Of a DNA stretch of 64,000 nt, positions 21,154-31,081 are shown one piece after another. A program made the position numbers and the translations under genes. This DNA comes from Streptomyces sp. Je 1-369 (GTDB taxonomy: Bacteria; Actinomycetota; Actinomycetes; Streptomycetales; Streptomycetaceae), in contig NZ_CP101750.1 of the NCBI RefSeq assembly GCF_026810505.1, positions 2,943,254-3,007,253 of the forward strand, read 5' to 3'. Position 1 is the stretch's first letter, and each line of letters opens with the position of its first letter. Below the pieces are notes generated by a model. It was not told where the DNA came from. It did not search any database and saw only the letters and a program-made list of their open reading frames with translations.

Positions 21154-21792
21154 TCAGGACGGGGTCCGTGCCGTCGCGAGGAGCCGGGTCACGTCCTCCG
21201 AGCAGATCGTGAGGGCGCAGCCCGCCGTGCTGAGTACGTCGCGTTCGGCGGGGGTGTAGGGGCCGTCGGCGAGGGCGATGCGCGCGCCCTGGAGGAGCAG
21301 CGCGTCGCGGCCCGCGGGGGCGAGGTGCGGGGCCAGCGGGCCGAGCGCCTCGTGGAGTTCGATGGCGAGGCCGGGACCGCAGTCGGGCTCGGTGGCGCGC
21401 CCGGCGTCCATGGCGAGTGCGTCGACGAGGGCGACGAGCCGGTCCTCGGTGCAGTCCTCGTGCCCCGCGCCCTGCAACGCGCAGACGGCGGTTTCGAGGA
21501 CCGGGCGCGAGCCCGTGCCGCCCGTGGAGAGGACCGCGAGGACGATCGTGTGGACGGCGTCGCGGAGCATCGCGGAGAGCCGGGTGGTGGTGGGGTGGTC
21601 CAGGACGTCCGGGTCGAACAGGTCCTGGCAGGCGGCGCACTGGATGACGGGGCCGCGGGTGCCGCGCGGCACGACGGGCACGCCGAGCAGGACGAAGCGG
21701 CGCCGGCCCGTGAGGCGCTGGTAGTTGCGGTCTCCGCCGCACGCCGGGCAGAAGAACTCGCCGTCGCCGACGGCGTCCCAGGCCGTGTTCAT
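21154..21792 (-). CDS. Zinc-ribbon TerB-like protein
   Basis: A 212-aa protein. The N-terminus has two CxxC pairs (FFCPACGG and QCAACQ), a zinc ribbon. The C-terminal ~130 residues are an all-alpha TerB-like domain (LSAMLRDAVHTIVLAVLSTGG ... LLQGARIALADGPYTPAERDVL), the last motif being the classic TerB acidic metal-binding loop. TerB proteins occur with tellurite-resistance and stress or phage-response complexes. The start MNTAWDAVGDGE is favoured; a GTG three codons upstream is possible. It is followed 19 bp later by the STAND NTPase gene, so the two probably work together. Confidence 0.75.
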   Translation of the reverse strand: MNTAWDAVGDGEFFCPACGGDRNYQRLTGRRRFVLLGVPVVPRGTRGPVIQCAACQDLFDPDVLDHPTTTRLSAMLRDAVHTIVLAVLSTGGTGSRPVLETAVCALQGAGHEDCTEDRLVALVDALAMDAGRATEPDCGPGLAIELHEALGPLAPHLAPAGRDALLLQGARIALADGPYTPAERDVLSTAGCALTICSEDVTRLLATARTPS

Positions 21793-22056
21793 GCCGATCA
21801 CGCTCCTGCACAGCGCTCGCCCGCGTGAGACCGGCTTGGCGGGGATGCGGGAATTCCGGCCGTTTCGTCCCCGATCTGGCAGCATCACGCACCTCCGTAA
21901 CTCCCCGGCTGCATTGCCGCGTTGGCGTGATGTTAGCCACATCGATGATGTGGCGTCAGCACCTCGCACAGGAGAGCGGCCCCGACATGGCCGGGAGATG
22001 ACGCGGCCCCGCCCGCCGGAAGGGCGGACGGGGCCGGGCGGAGCCGGTGCGGCGGA

Positions 22057-23958
<1,902 letters not shown>

Positions 23959-24070
23959 TCAGTATGCGGGACCGTGGCCGGATAAACCCCTAGTGCCGAT
24001 CAATCCCTCTATTTCAGCAATCATGGTTGCAGGTAGTGACAGCGGCATGACCCAGTGCCACATTGCCGCC

Positions 24071-25147
24071 ATGACCGTCAACCCACGAGCCTTCGAGCCC
24101 GTCTTCTGCACCATCGTGCCGCCCCACGTCCTGGACACGCTCGCCCAGAGCCAGGACCCCGCGCTCGCCTCGCCCGCCCGCCGCACCCTGGAGCGGGACT
24201 CCATCGAGCGCACGCACCGCCGCCTGACGACCGTCATCGGCGCGCCCTCCGTCTCCGCCCCCAAGGAAGCAGCGGCGGGCAAGCCGCACCGCACGATCTA
24301 CGACGCCAAGCACCGCACCGAGCTCCCGGGCCGCAAGGTGCGCGGCGAGGGCGACAAGCCCGGCAAGGACGCCACCGTCAACCGTGCGTACGCGGGTCTG
24401 GGTGCGACCTTCGAGCTGTTCCAGAAGTCGTACGAGCGCAACTCCATCGACGGCAGCGGCCTGCCGCTGACCGCGACGGTCCACTACGGCGAGGAGTACG
24501 GGAACGCCTTCTGGAACGGCGAACAGATGGTGTTCGGCGACGGCGACAACGAGATCTTCCTCGACTTCACCATCCCCGTGGACGTCATCGGCCACGAGCT
24601 CACCCACGGCGTGGTCCAGTACACGGCGAACCTCACGTACTTCGGCCAGCCGGGCGCCCTGAACGAGTCGATGGCGGACGTCTTCGGCTCGATGATCAAG
24701 CAGTACACGCTGGGCCAGACCGCCACCGAGGCCGACTGGCTGATCGGCGCGGGCCTGCTCGCCCCGCGCGTCACCGGCAAGGCGCTGCGCTCCATGAAGG
24801 AGCCCGGCACGGCGTACGACGACGACGTGCTCGGCAAGGACCCGCAGCCCGCCGACATGGACCACTACGTGCGCACGGGCCGCGACAACGGCGGCGTGCA
24901 CATCAACTCCGGCATCCCCAACCGCGCGTTCTTCCTGGTCGCCGACGCCCTCGGCGGTCACTCGTGGGAGCGGGCGGGACAGATCTGGTACGCGGTCCTG
25001 ACCGGCGGCGAGCTGGCGCAGGACGCCTCCTTCACCGACTTCGCGAAGCTGACGGTGGCCGCCGCGCGCACGAAGTACGGCGACGGGGACGAGCTCAAGG
25101 CCGTCATCGACGCGTGGTCCACGGTCAAGGTCCCCGCGACCGACTGA
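24071..25147 (+). CDS. Protealysin-like M4 metallopeptidase
   Basis: About 358 aa, thermolysin fold. The N-terminus carries the short protealysin-type propeptide motif FCTIVPPHVLDTLA, with no signal peptide, so it is probably intracellular or released without Sec. Zinc ligands and catalytic Glu are in H175ELTH, the third ligand is in GALNESMADVFG, and the transition-state His is in GVHINSGIPNRAF. The start is uncertain: ATGs at 24023 and 24047 would lengthen it by 16 or 8 residues. Family relatives are made as inactive precursors and are blocked by emfourin, whose gene follows 43 bp later. Confidence 0.92.
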   Translation: MTVNPRAFEPVFCTIVPPHVLDTLAQSQDPALASPARRTLERDSIERTHRRLTTVIGAPSVSAPKEAAAGKPHRTIYDAKHRTELPGRKVRGEGDKPGKDATVNRAYAGLGATFELFQKSYERNSIDGSGLPLTATVHYGEEYGNAFWNGEQMVFGDGDNEIFLDFTIPVDVIGHELTHGVVQYTANLTYFGQPGALNESMADVFGSMIKQYTLGQTATEADWLIGAGLLAPRVTGKALRSMKEPGTAYDDDVLGKDPQPADMDHYVRTGRDNGGVHINSGIPNRAFFLVADALGGHSWERAGQIWYAVLTGGELAQDASFTDFAKLTVAAARTKYGDGDELKAVIDAWSTVKVPATD

Positions 25148-25190
25148 CGACGTCCTACCGGCCGCCCGCCCGGTGGAGTAGACAGGACCC

Positions 25191-25457
25191 ATGCGTATCC
25201 AGGTGAAGCGGACCGGAGGATTCGCGGGCATCGACCGGCACGCCGAGGTGGACACCTCGGAGCTGGCCGATGCCCCGGAATGGCACGCCCTGGCCGAACA
25301 GGCCGTGGCCGAGGGACGGAGCGCCCCGCCCATAGGGGTGCCGGACGGCTTCAACTACCAGCTGACGGTCGACGGGCAGACGGTGTACTGCTCGGACCCG
25401 CGACTGACGGAGCCGCAGCGGAAGCTGATCTCACGAGTGCTGAAGGAGGGCTCGTAG
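25191..25457 (+). CDS. Emfourin-like inhibitor of M4 protease
   Basis: An 88-aa acidic protein resembling the protealysin inhibitor emfourin of Serratia. It has the N-terminal MRIQVKRTGGFAGI strand, a short helix (EWHALAEQAVAEG), and the C-terminal FNYQLTVDGQTVYCSD hairpin and helix. Emfourin binds the protease active site in a slow tight complex, and the two genes form a conserved pair. Here it lies 43 bp downstream of the M4 gene. The TAG stop falls in the first of several in-phase 12-bp repeats, and a Gly-Ser-Asp-rich frame continues 18 codons beyond it. Confidence 0.75.
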   Translation: MRIQVKRTGGFAGIDRHAEVDTSELADAPEWHALAEQAVAEGRSAPPIGVPDGFNYQLTVDGQTVYCSDPRLTEPQRKLISRVLKEGS

Positions 25458-25504
25458 AACGGTTCGGAGGACGGCTCGGGGGACGGTTCGGGGGACGGCT
25501 CAAC
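25457..25504 (+). repeat. Phased 12-bp repeats after the emfourin stop
   Basis: Four units of about GGACGGYTCGGG run head to tail from 25457 to 25504, and a degenerate fifth overlaps the end of the gene (25445-25456). In the emfourin frame they would read NGSEDGSGDGSGDGS before a TGA at 25512-25514. Confidence 0.7.
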
Positions 25505-25547
25505 CAGAAACTGAGGGTTGTTCACCTTTTCCGTGCGCGGCCATTGA

Positions 25548-25571
25548 CTTCCGTACTCGCCGGTACGGAAG
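25548..25571 (+). promoter_or_regulatory. Perfect inverted repeat over the GH1 ribosome-binding site
   Basis: CTTCCGTAC and GTACGGAAG (9-bp arms, 6-base loop) end 9 bases before the start codon of the beta-glucosidase. The second arm contains the GGAAG that would pair with 16S rRNA. It could be a repressor operator (LacI-type sites are common before sugar genes) or an mRNA hairpin masking the start. Confidence 0.6.
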
Positions 25572-25580
25572 ATCCAGCCC

Positions 25581-26942
25581 ATGGCAGCGAGCGCGGCACC
25601 GGCGAGACCACCGTTCCCTGAGTTCCCCCGCGACTTCCTGTGGGGCGTCTCCACATCGGCCCACCAGATCGAGGGCGCCGCCGACGAGCGCGGCGCCTCC
25701 GTCTGGGACGCGTTCACGGCCGTGCCGGGCAACGTGAAGGACGGCTCGACGGCAGCGGTGGCCTGCGACCACTACCACCGCTACCGCGAGGACGTGGCGC
25801 TCGTCCGCGACCTCGGCGTCGACGCCTACCGCTTCTCGGTCTCGTGGCCGCGCGTGCTGCCCACCGGGGCGGGCGCGGTGAACCCGGAGGGCCTCGACTT
25901 CTACGACCGCCTCGTCGACGAGCTGTGCGCGGCCGGCGTACGCCCCGTCCCCACCCTCTTCCACTGGGACACCCCGCTCGTCGTCCAGCAGGCGGGCGGC
26001 TGGCTGAACCGGCGCACCGCCGAACGCTTCGCCGAGTACGCGGCGGTCGTCGCGGCCCGCATCGGCGACCGCGTCACCAAGTGGATCACCCTCAACGAAC
26101 CGGCGGAGCACACCCTGCTCGGCCACGCCCTCGGCGGGCACGCCCCCGGCGAACGGCTCCTGTTCGACGCGCTGCCCGCCGCCCACCACCAGCTCCTCGC
26201 GCACGGCCTCGCCGTACGGGCGCTGCGCGCGGCCGGCGCCCGCGACATCGGCATCGCCAACTCGCACGGCCCGACCTGGCCCGCCTCCGACGCCGAGAAC
26301 GACACGGCCGCCGCGGACTTCTACGACCTGCTCCTCAACCGCCTCTTCGCGGACCCGCTGCTCCTCGGCGCCTACCCGGAGGGCATCGGCGAGCTGATGC
26401 CCTCGCAGGACCTCGCGGCGGACCTGAAGGTGATCTCCGAGCCGCTCGACTGGTACGGGATCAACTTCTACCAGCCGACGAAGGTGGGAGCGCCGCTCCC
26501 CGAGGGCACGGCGGCGGAGTTCGCGGGCATCACGCTCCCACCCGAACTCCCCTTCTCACCGCGGCGGATCGACGGCTTTCCCGTCACGGACTTCGGCTGG
26601 CCGGTCGTCCCCGACGCCCTCCCCGAACTCCTCACCGCCTTCCGCGACCGGTACGGCGACCGGCTCCCGCCCCTCGTCATCACCGAGAACGGCTGCTCGT
26701 ACGACGGACTCGACGACCAGGACCGCATCGCCTACCTCGACGGCCACCTGCGGGCGCTGCACCGGGCGCTGGAGGCGGGGGCGGACGTGCGGGGCTACTT
26801 CATCTGGTCGCTGATCGACAACTTCGAGTGGGCGGAGGGGTACCGGCAGCGGTTCGGTCTCGTCCACGTCGACCACGCCACGCAGGTGCGCACTCCGAAG
26901 GCCTCGTACCACTGGCTGCGCGAGGCCCTGCGGGCGCGGTGA
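25581..26942 (+). CDS. GH1 beta-glucosidase
   Basis: A 453-aa cytoplasmic glycoside hydrolase family 1 enzyme, full length. The acid/base glutamate is in the TLNEP motif and the nucleophile glutamate in the VITENG motif. The family entry FLWGVSTSAHQIEGA and the aglycone-site GYFIWSLIDNFEWAEGY are complete. It releases glucose (or another sugar) from the non-reducing end of cellobiose or related glycosides, retaining configuration. There is no signal peptide. It is not next to a sugar transporter; a perfect inverted repeat over the ribosome-binding site suggests induction. It converges on era with 24 bp between the genes. Confidence 0.95.
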   Translation: MAASAAPARPPFPEFPRDFLWGVSTSAHQIEGAADERGASVWDAFTAVPGNVKDGSTAAVACDHYHRYREDVALVRDLGVDAYRFSVSWPRVLPTGAGAVNPEGLDFYDRLVDELCAAGVRPVPTLFHWDTPLVVQQAGGWLNRRTAERFAEYAAVVAARIGDRVTKWITLNEPAEHTLLGHALGGHAPGERLLFDALPAAHHQLLAHGLAVRALRAAGARDIGIANSHGPTWPASDAENDTAAADFYDLLLNRLFADPLLLGAYPEGIGELMPSQDLAADLKVISEPLDWYGINFYQPTKVGAPLPEGTAAEFAGITLPPELPFSPRRIDGFPVTDFGWPVVPDALPELLTAFRDRYGDRLPPLVITENGCSYDGLDDQDRIAYLDGHLRALHRALEAGADVRGYFIWSLIDNFEWAEGYRQRFGLVHVDHATQVRTPKASYHWLREALRAR

Positions 26943-26966
26943 TCGACCGAGCCCCGTGAATCCCGC

Positions 26967-27920
26967 TCAGAACCCGAGCTTGCGCAGCTGGCGCGGGTCC
27001 CGCTGCCAGTCCTTCGCGACCTTGACGTGCAGGTCCAGGAAGACCGGCGTGCCGAGGAGCGCCTCGATCTGCTTGCGGGACTTGATGCCGACGTCCTTGA
27101 GCCGCTTGCCCTTCGGGCCGATGATGATGCCCTTCTGGCTGGGCCGCTCGATGTAGACGAACGCGTGGATGTCGAGCAGCGGCTTGTCGGCGGGACGGTC
27201 CTCGCGGGGCAGCATCTCCTCGACCACGACCGCGATGGAGTGCGGCAGCTCGTCCCGCACGCCTTCCAGCGCCGCCTCGCGGATCAGCTCCGCGACCATG
27301 ACCTGCTCGGGCTCGTCCGTGAGGTCGCCCTCGGGGTAGAGCGCGGGGCCCTCGGGCAGCAGCGGCACGATGAGGTCGGCGAGCAGGCCGACCTGCTGGT
27401 CGCCGACCGCCGACACCGGCACGATCTCGGCCCACTCGAAGCCGAGCTCCGTGCCGAGCTGGTCGATGGCGATGAGCTGCTCGGCGAGCGTCTTGCTGTC
27501 GACCAGGTCCGTCTTGGTGACGATCGCGATCTTCGGCGTCTTCTTGATGGAGGCGAGCTCCTTGGCGATGAACCGGTCGCCGGGGCCGAGCTTCTCGTTC
27601 GCGGGCAGGCAGAAGCCGATCACGTCGACCTCGGCCCACGTCGTGCGCACGACGTCGTTGAGCCGCTCGCCGAGCAGCGTGCGCGGCTTGTGGAGCCCGG
27701 GGGTGTCGACCAGGATCATCTGGGCGTCGGGCCGGTGCACGATGCCGCGCACCGTGTGCCGCGTGGTCTGCGGCTGGTCGGCGGTGATCGCCACCTTCTT
27801 GCCGACCAGAGCGTTCGTGAGGGTGGACTTGCCCGCGTTGGGGCGGCCGACGAAGCAGGCGAAGCCGGCGCGGTGGACGGCCTCGGACGGCTCGGCTGAA
27901 GACGGGGTACGAACGCTCAT
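26967..27920 (-). CDS. era: GTPase Era
   Basis: A 317-aa essential GTPase that binds the 3' end of 16S rRNA and helps mature the 30S subunit. Visible G-motifs are G1 GRPNAGKS, G2 QTTR, G3 DTPG and G4 TKTD. The C-terminal KH domain carries GIIIGPKGKRLKDVG. The start at MSVRTPSS is chosen; an ATG three codons upstream (27929) is also possible. Three orthologous neighbours (pseudo-deaminase, CNNM, ybeY-phoH) follow upstream as in other Streptomyces, so this is part of the conserved RNA-maturation block. Confidence 0.96.
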   Translation of the reverse strand: MSVRTPSSAEPSEAVHRAGFACFVGRPNAGKSTLTNALVGKKVAITADQPQTTRHTVRGIVHRPDAQMILVDTPGLHKPRTLLGERLNDVVRTTWAEVDVIGFCLPANEKLGPGDRFIAKELASIKKTPKIAIVTKTDLVDSKTLAEQLIAIDQLGTELGFEWAEIVPVSAVGDQQVGLLADLIVPLLPEGPALYPEGDLTDEPEQVMVAELIREAALEGVRDELPHSIAVVVEEMLPREDRPADKPLLDIHAFVYIERPSQKGIIIGPKGKRLKDVGIKSRKQIEALLGTPVFLDLHVKVAKDWQRDPRQLRKLGF

Positions 27921-27990
27921 GGCGCCCATTGTCCCTGATCCCCGGAGCCCCGCCGCACCGCCCGGCCCGAAGAGGGGTGGGGCGAGGGGC

Positions 27991-28344
27991 TCAGCCCGCC
28001 TCGACCCGCGCCCGGACCTCGCCGTCCGCCCCCGCCAGGAACACCGGCGTCCCGGCCCCGCCCAGGTCCCGTACTGCGGCGAGATCCTCGTCGGCGACCG
28101 CGTCCGACCCGGAGACGACCGCGGCCGCCTCCAGCGATTCCGCCCCGGACGCCACGGCCATGGCGACCGCCGTCCTCAGCGCGGACAGCTTGAGGGAGTC
28201 GAGAGCGACCGTTCCCGCCACATACGTACGTCCCGTCTCGTCCCGCACCGCCGCCCCCTCGGGCACTCCGTTGCGGGCCCGGGCGGAACGGGCCAGGGTG
28301 ACGATCTTGCGGTCCTCGGGGTCAAGCGCGGCGCTCTCAGTCAT
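27991..28344 (-). CDS. Cytidine-deaminase-fold protein lacking the zinc site
   Basis: A 117-aa protein in the position where Streptomyces genomes carry a gene usually annotated cytidine deaminase. The fold can be followed (DRKIVTLARSARARNGVPEGAAV..., then a VALDSLKLSALRTAVAMAVASG helix). However, the helix that should read xCAERxA reads SALRTA, and the later PCxxC is missing. The zinc ligands and catalytic glutamate are therefore absent, and deaminase activity is not expected. It lies between era and a regulator gene, on era's strand. It could be a pseudoenzyme with a structural or regulatory role. Confidence 0.65.
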   Translation of the reverse strand: MTESAALDPEDRKIVTLARSARARNGVPEGAAVRDETGRTYVAGTVALDSLKLSALRTAVAMAVASGAESLEAAAVVSGSDAVADEDLAAVRDLGGAGTPVFLAGADGEVRARVEAG

Positions 28345-28417
28345 GCCCGCAGCATACGGAGCACACCCCCCGGGACCGTCACCGGATGGACCGGCTACCC
28401 CACAACCGGATCGATCC

Positions 28418-29323
28418 CTACCCGGCGACCGGATAGATGGACCCGCGCCGCCCCTCGGGCGAGGCCAGCCACGCCAGCTTGCCCGCCGTGTCCACCTCGG
28501 CGTCCGGCATCGGCGTGTGCAGCACGATCGTGAGGTCGGGCCTGGCCGGCACCTTCAGTTGCGTCGACTCGAGGAACAGCGTTCCCACCACCGGGTGCTC
28601 GATCTCCTTGGCGACCTGCCCGCCGGGCAGGATGTCCCGCCGCTCCCACAGCTCCACGAACTCGGAGCTCACCGACTTCGCCCCGGCGATCACCGCGGCG
28701 AACCCGTCGTCGTCGGGATGCTCCGAGCACGCCGCCCGGTACATCGCCACGACCTGCGGCGCGTTCCGCTGCCAGCTCCGCGCGCGGGCCCGGTAGATGG
28801 GGTCGGTGAAGAAGGTGAGCAGACAGTTCTCGGACGTCTCCGAGCGCATCCCGAGCACGGACGCGGCCGCGTCGTTGTACATGACGCAGTTCCAGTACGC
28901 GTCCATGATGTGCGCGGGCTGCGGCATCCACGTGTCGATGAGCCGGTGCAGCCCCTCGCACATCTCCTGGTCGTCCCTGGCGACCTCGGGCCGCGGCGGG
29001 TTGAGCCCGGACAGTACGTACAGATGGCGCCGCTCGGCGCCGCTCAGCTTGAGGACGCGCGCCACGGAGTCGAGGACCTGCGGCGACACGGAGATGTCAC
29101 GGCCCTGCTCCAGCCACTGGTACCAGGACGCCCCGACCCCGGCGAGCACGGCGACCTCTTCACGGCGCAGACCCGGCGTGCGGCGGCGGGCCCCGCCGTC
29201 CGGAAGCCCGGCCTCCGCGGGGCTGACCCGCGCGCGCCTGCTCATCAGGAACTCCCGGAGCTCCCCGAGCCGCCGCGCCTTCGAGGCGTCCGCGTCCGAC
29301 GTGACCGGCACTGCTGCTGCCAT
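28418..29323 (-). CDS. MmyB-like HTH transcriptional regulator
   Basis: A 301-aa regulator. An N-terminal xre-type HTH (TPGLRREEVAVLAGVGASWYQWLEQGR, about residues 50-80) is followed by a PAS-like MmyB ligand-binding domain beginning near IDTWMPQPAHIMDAYWN. This architecture is very common in Streptomyces, and the genes usually stand divergent to a transporter or oxidoreductase they control. Here it is divergent from an MFS exporter with 91 bp between the starts. The ATG start has GGGGGAG upstream; a TTG five codons earlier is less likely. It probably represses the exporter gene until a ligand binds. Confidence 0.9.
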   Translation of the reverse strand: MAAAVPVTSDADASKARRLGELREFLMSRRARVSPAEAGLPDGGARRRTPGLRREEVAVLAGVGASWYQWLEQGRDISVSPQVLDSVARVLKLSGAERRHLYVLSGLNPPRPEVARDDQEMCEGLHRLIDTWMPQPAHIMDAYWNCVMYNDAAASVLGMRSETSENCLLTFFTDPIYRARARSWQRNAPQVVAMYRAACSEHPDDDGFAAVIAGAKSVSSEFVELWERRDILPGGQVAKEIEHPVVGTLFLESTQLKVPARPDLTIVLHTPMPDAEVDTAGKLAWLASPEGRRGSIYPVAG

Positions 29324-29345
29324 ATGGCGCTCCCCCAAGCCCTGA

Positions 29346-29364
29346 CTGGTGTTCCGACCACCAG
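29346..29364. promoter_or_regulatory. Candidate operator between MmyB-like regulator and MFS gene
   Basis: CTGGTG and CACCAG form 6-bp perfect arms with a 7-bp spacer in the 91-bp divergent region. It is placed where a regulator could block both promoters. This is inferred only from symmetry and position. Confidence 0.4.
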
Positions 29365-29414
29365 CATAAGTTCCCGCTCCCCACGTCTATTCCGGCCGGA
29401 GCAAGCTCTTGACC

Positions 29415-30845
29415 ATGGCGATAGACACCCCCACTGCCCCGTCCCCCCAGGCCGCACCACCGGCGCCGCAGCCGCGCGGCCCGAAGCTCTCCACCCGCGA
29501 CAAGCTCGTCCTCTTCGTGCTCTGCGCCGCGCAGTTCATGGTCGCGCTCGACTTCTCCGTACTGAACGTCGCACTGCCCGTGCTCGGCCCCGACCTCGGC
29601 ATGAGCCACTCCGCGCTGCAGTGGGCGGTGACCGCCTTCGCGCTGCCGTCCGGCGGCTTCCTGCTCCTGTTCGGCAGGACCGGCGACCTCTTCGGACGCC
29701 GCAAGCTGTTCCTCGCCGGACTCGCGCTCTTCGGCCTGGCCTCGCTGCTCGCCACGTTCGCGTGGAACCCGACGTCGTTCCTCGCCGGACGCGCGCTCCA
29801 GGGCGTGGGCGCGGCGGCCATCGTGCCGACCGGCATGTCCCTCCTGACGACCACGTTCCCCGAGGGCCCCCAGCGCGACCGGGCGCTCGGCATCTCCGGC
29901 ACGCTGCTCTCGCTCGGCTTCACGGTCGGCATGGTGCTGGGCGGCGTACTGACCGACACTCTCGGCTGGCGTTCCACGATGGGCCTGCTGACCCTCTTCG
30001 CCCTGATCGTGCTGCCGCTCGCGCCGGGCCTGCTGCCCGAGTCCCGTACCCCGGACCGCCCGCGCCTTGACATCCCCGGCGCCGTGACGGTCACCGGCGG
30101 CCTGCTCTCCCTGATCTACGCACTCTCCACGGCGGCCCAGCGCGGCTTCGGCGGCACGGACGTCATCGCCACACTCGTGGCGGGCGTGCTCCTGCTGGCC
30201 CTCTTCGGCTACGTCGAGTCGCGCGCCGCGTCTCCGCTCGTCTCCCTGCCGATGCTGCGCCGCCGCACGGTGGCGTGGGGCAACCTCGGCGGTCTGGTCA
30301 CGTTCTCGATGATGACGACGGTCGTCTTCGTGCTGACCCTCTACTTCCAGGAGGTCCTGCGCCTCTCGGCCTTCGAGACCGGCCTGGTCTTCGGCGTGCA
30401 GGGCGTCCTGTCGGTGGTCGCGGGCGTGTACGCGTCGAGGATCATCGGCCGCTTCGGCGCCCGCCGCACGCTGGTCGGTTCGCTGGTCGGGCAGGGCGTG
30501 CTGGGGGCCGCGCTGCTCGGCATCGGCGAGGGCGGCTATTCGGTGTGGCTGGCCACTGCCGCGGTGTCGGTGGCGAGCATGTTCCACCTGGGCGCGATCG
30601 TGTCGTACGGCGTGACGGTCACGTCGGGCGTCCCCGACGAGGAGCAGGGCCTGGCGACGGGCCTCGTCACCTCCACCCAGCAAGTGGGCCTCACCATCGG
30701 CATCCCGGTCCTCGGCGTCCTCGCGACGACGGGCTCGGACCTCCTTTCGGGCACGCGGACGGTGCTCGCGATCGACGCGGCGGTGGTGCTCGTGACAGCG
30801 GCCGCGGTGGCGGTGGGCCTCGGCGGACGACGCAAGCGCGCGTGA
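29415..30845 (+). CDS. MFS drug exporter, DHA2 (14-helix) family
   Basis: A 476-aa multidrug-type exporter. Fourteen hydrophobic segments can be followed. Motif A between helices 2 and 3 reads GRTGDLFGRRKLFLAG, and motif C in helix 5 is seen as GISGTLLSLGFTVGMVLGGVLT. DHA2 proteins export drugs, dyes or self-made antibiotics in exchange for protons. The ATG start is chosen over a TTG two codons earlier. It is divergent from, and probably controlled by, the MmyB-like regulator. A strong hairpin terminator follows. Confidence 0.92.
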   Translation: MAIDTPTAPSPQAAPPAPQPRGPKLSTRDKLVLFVLCAAQFMVALDFSVLNVALPVLGPDLGMSHSALQWAVTAFALPSGGFLLLFGRTGDLFGRRKLFLAGLALFGLASLLATFAWNPTSFLAGRALQGVGAAAIVPTGMSLLTTTFPEGPQRDRALGISGTLLSLGFTVGMVLGGVLTDTLGWRSTMGLLTLFALIVLPLAPGLLPESRTPDRPRLDIPGAVTVTGGLLSLIYALSTAAQRGFGGTDVIATLVAGVLLLALFGYVESRAASPLVSLPMLRRRTVAWGNLGGLVTFSMMTTVVFVLTLYFQEVLRLSAFETGLVFGVQGVLSVVAGVYASRIIGRFGARRTLVGSLVGQGVLGAALLGIGEGGYSVWLATAAVSVASMFHLGAIVSYGVTVTSGVPDEEQGLATGLVTSTQQVGLTIGIPVLGVLATTGSDLLSGTRTVLAIDAAVVLVTAAAVAVGLGGRRKRA

Positions 30846-30866
30846 GCCCCGCGGGGCGGCGCGGTA

Positions 30867-30893
30867 CGGCCCGGCCCCGTCAGGGCCGGGCCG
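30867..30893 (+). terminator. Hairpin terminator of the MFS gene
   Basis: CGGCCCGGCCC and GGGCCGGGCCG, 11-bp perfect arms with a 5-base loop, begin 21 bp past the stop of the exporter gene. There is no T-run. Confidence 0.8.
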
Positions 30894-31081
30894 CCGTCAC
30901 GTCACGCGTGGGGACACGGGACACCGAGGCGAGGAAGACGTCCCTCTTCCAGGATAACGGCGCGCCACACAGATCTGAACGACCGCATTCCCGCCAAGGT
31001 CCCTTGTTGCGGCGGAGTTTGAAGAAGCGTCAGGCTGCTTCGGCGGGCGCCAGGAGCCTCTCCGGATAACGTCCGCTCTCC
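30894..31081. other. Gap with no recognisable gene
   Basis: Between the MFS terminator and the small leftward ORF at 31082 I see no ORF with good codon bias, no RNA gene and no clear repeat. Together with the terminator, the stretch without a confident gene spans 30846-31291. Confidence 0.5.
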
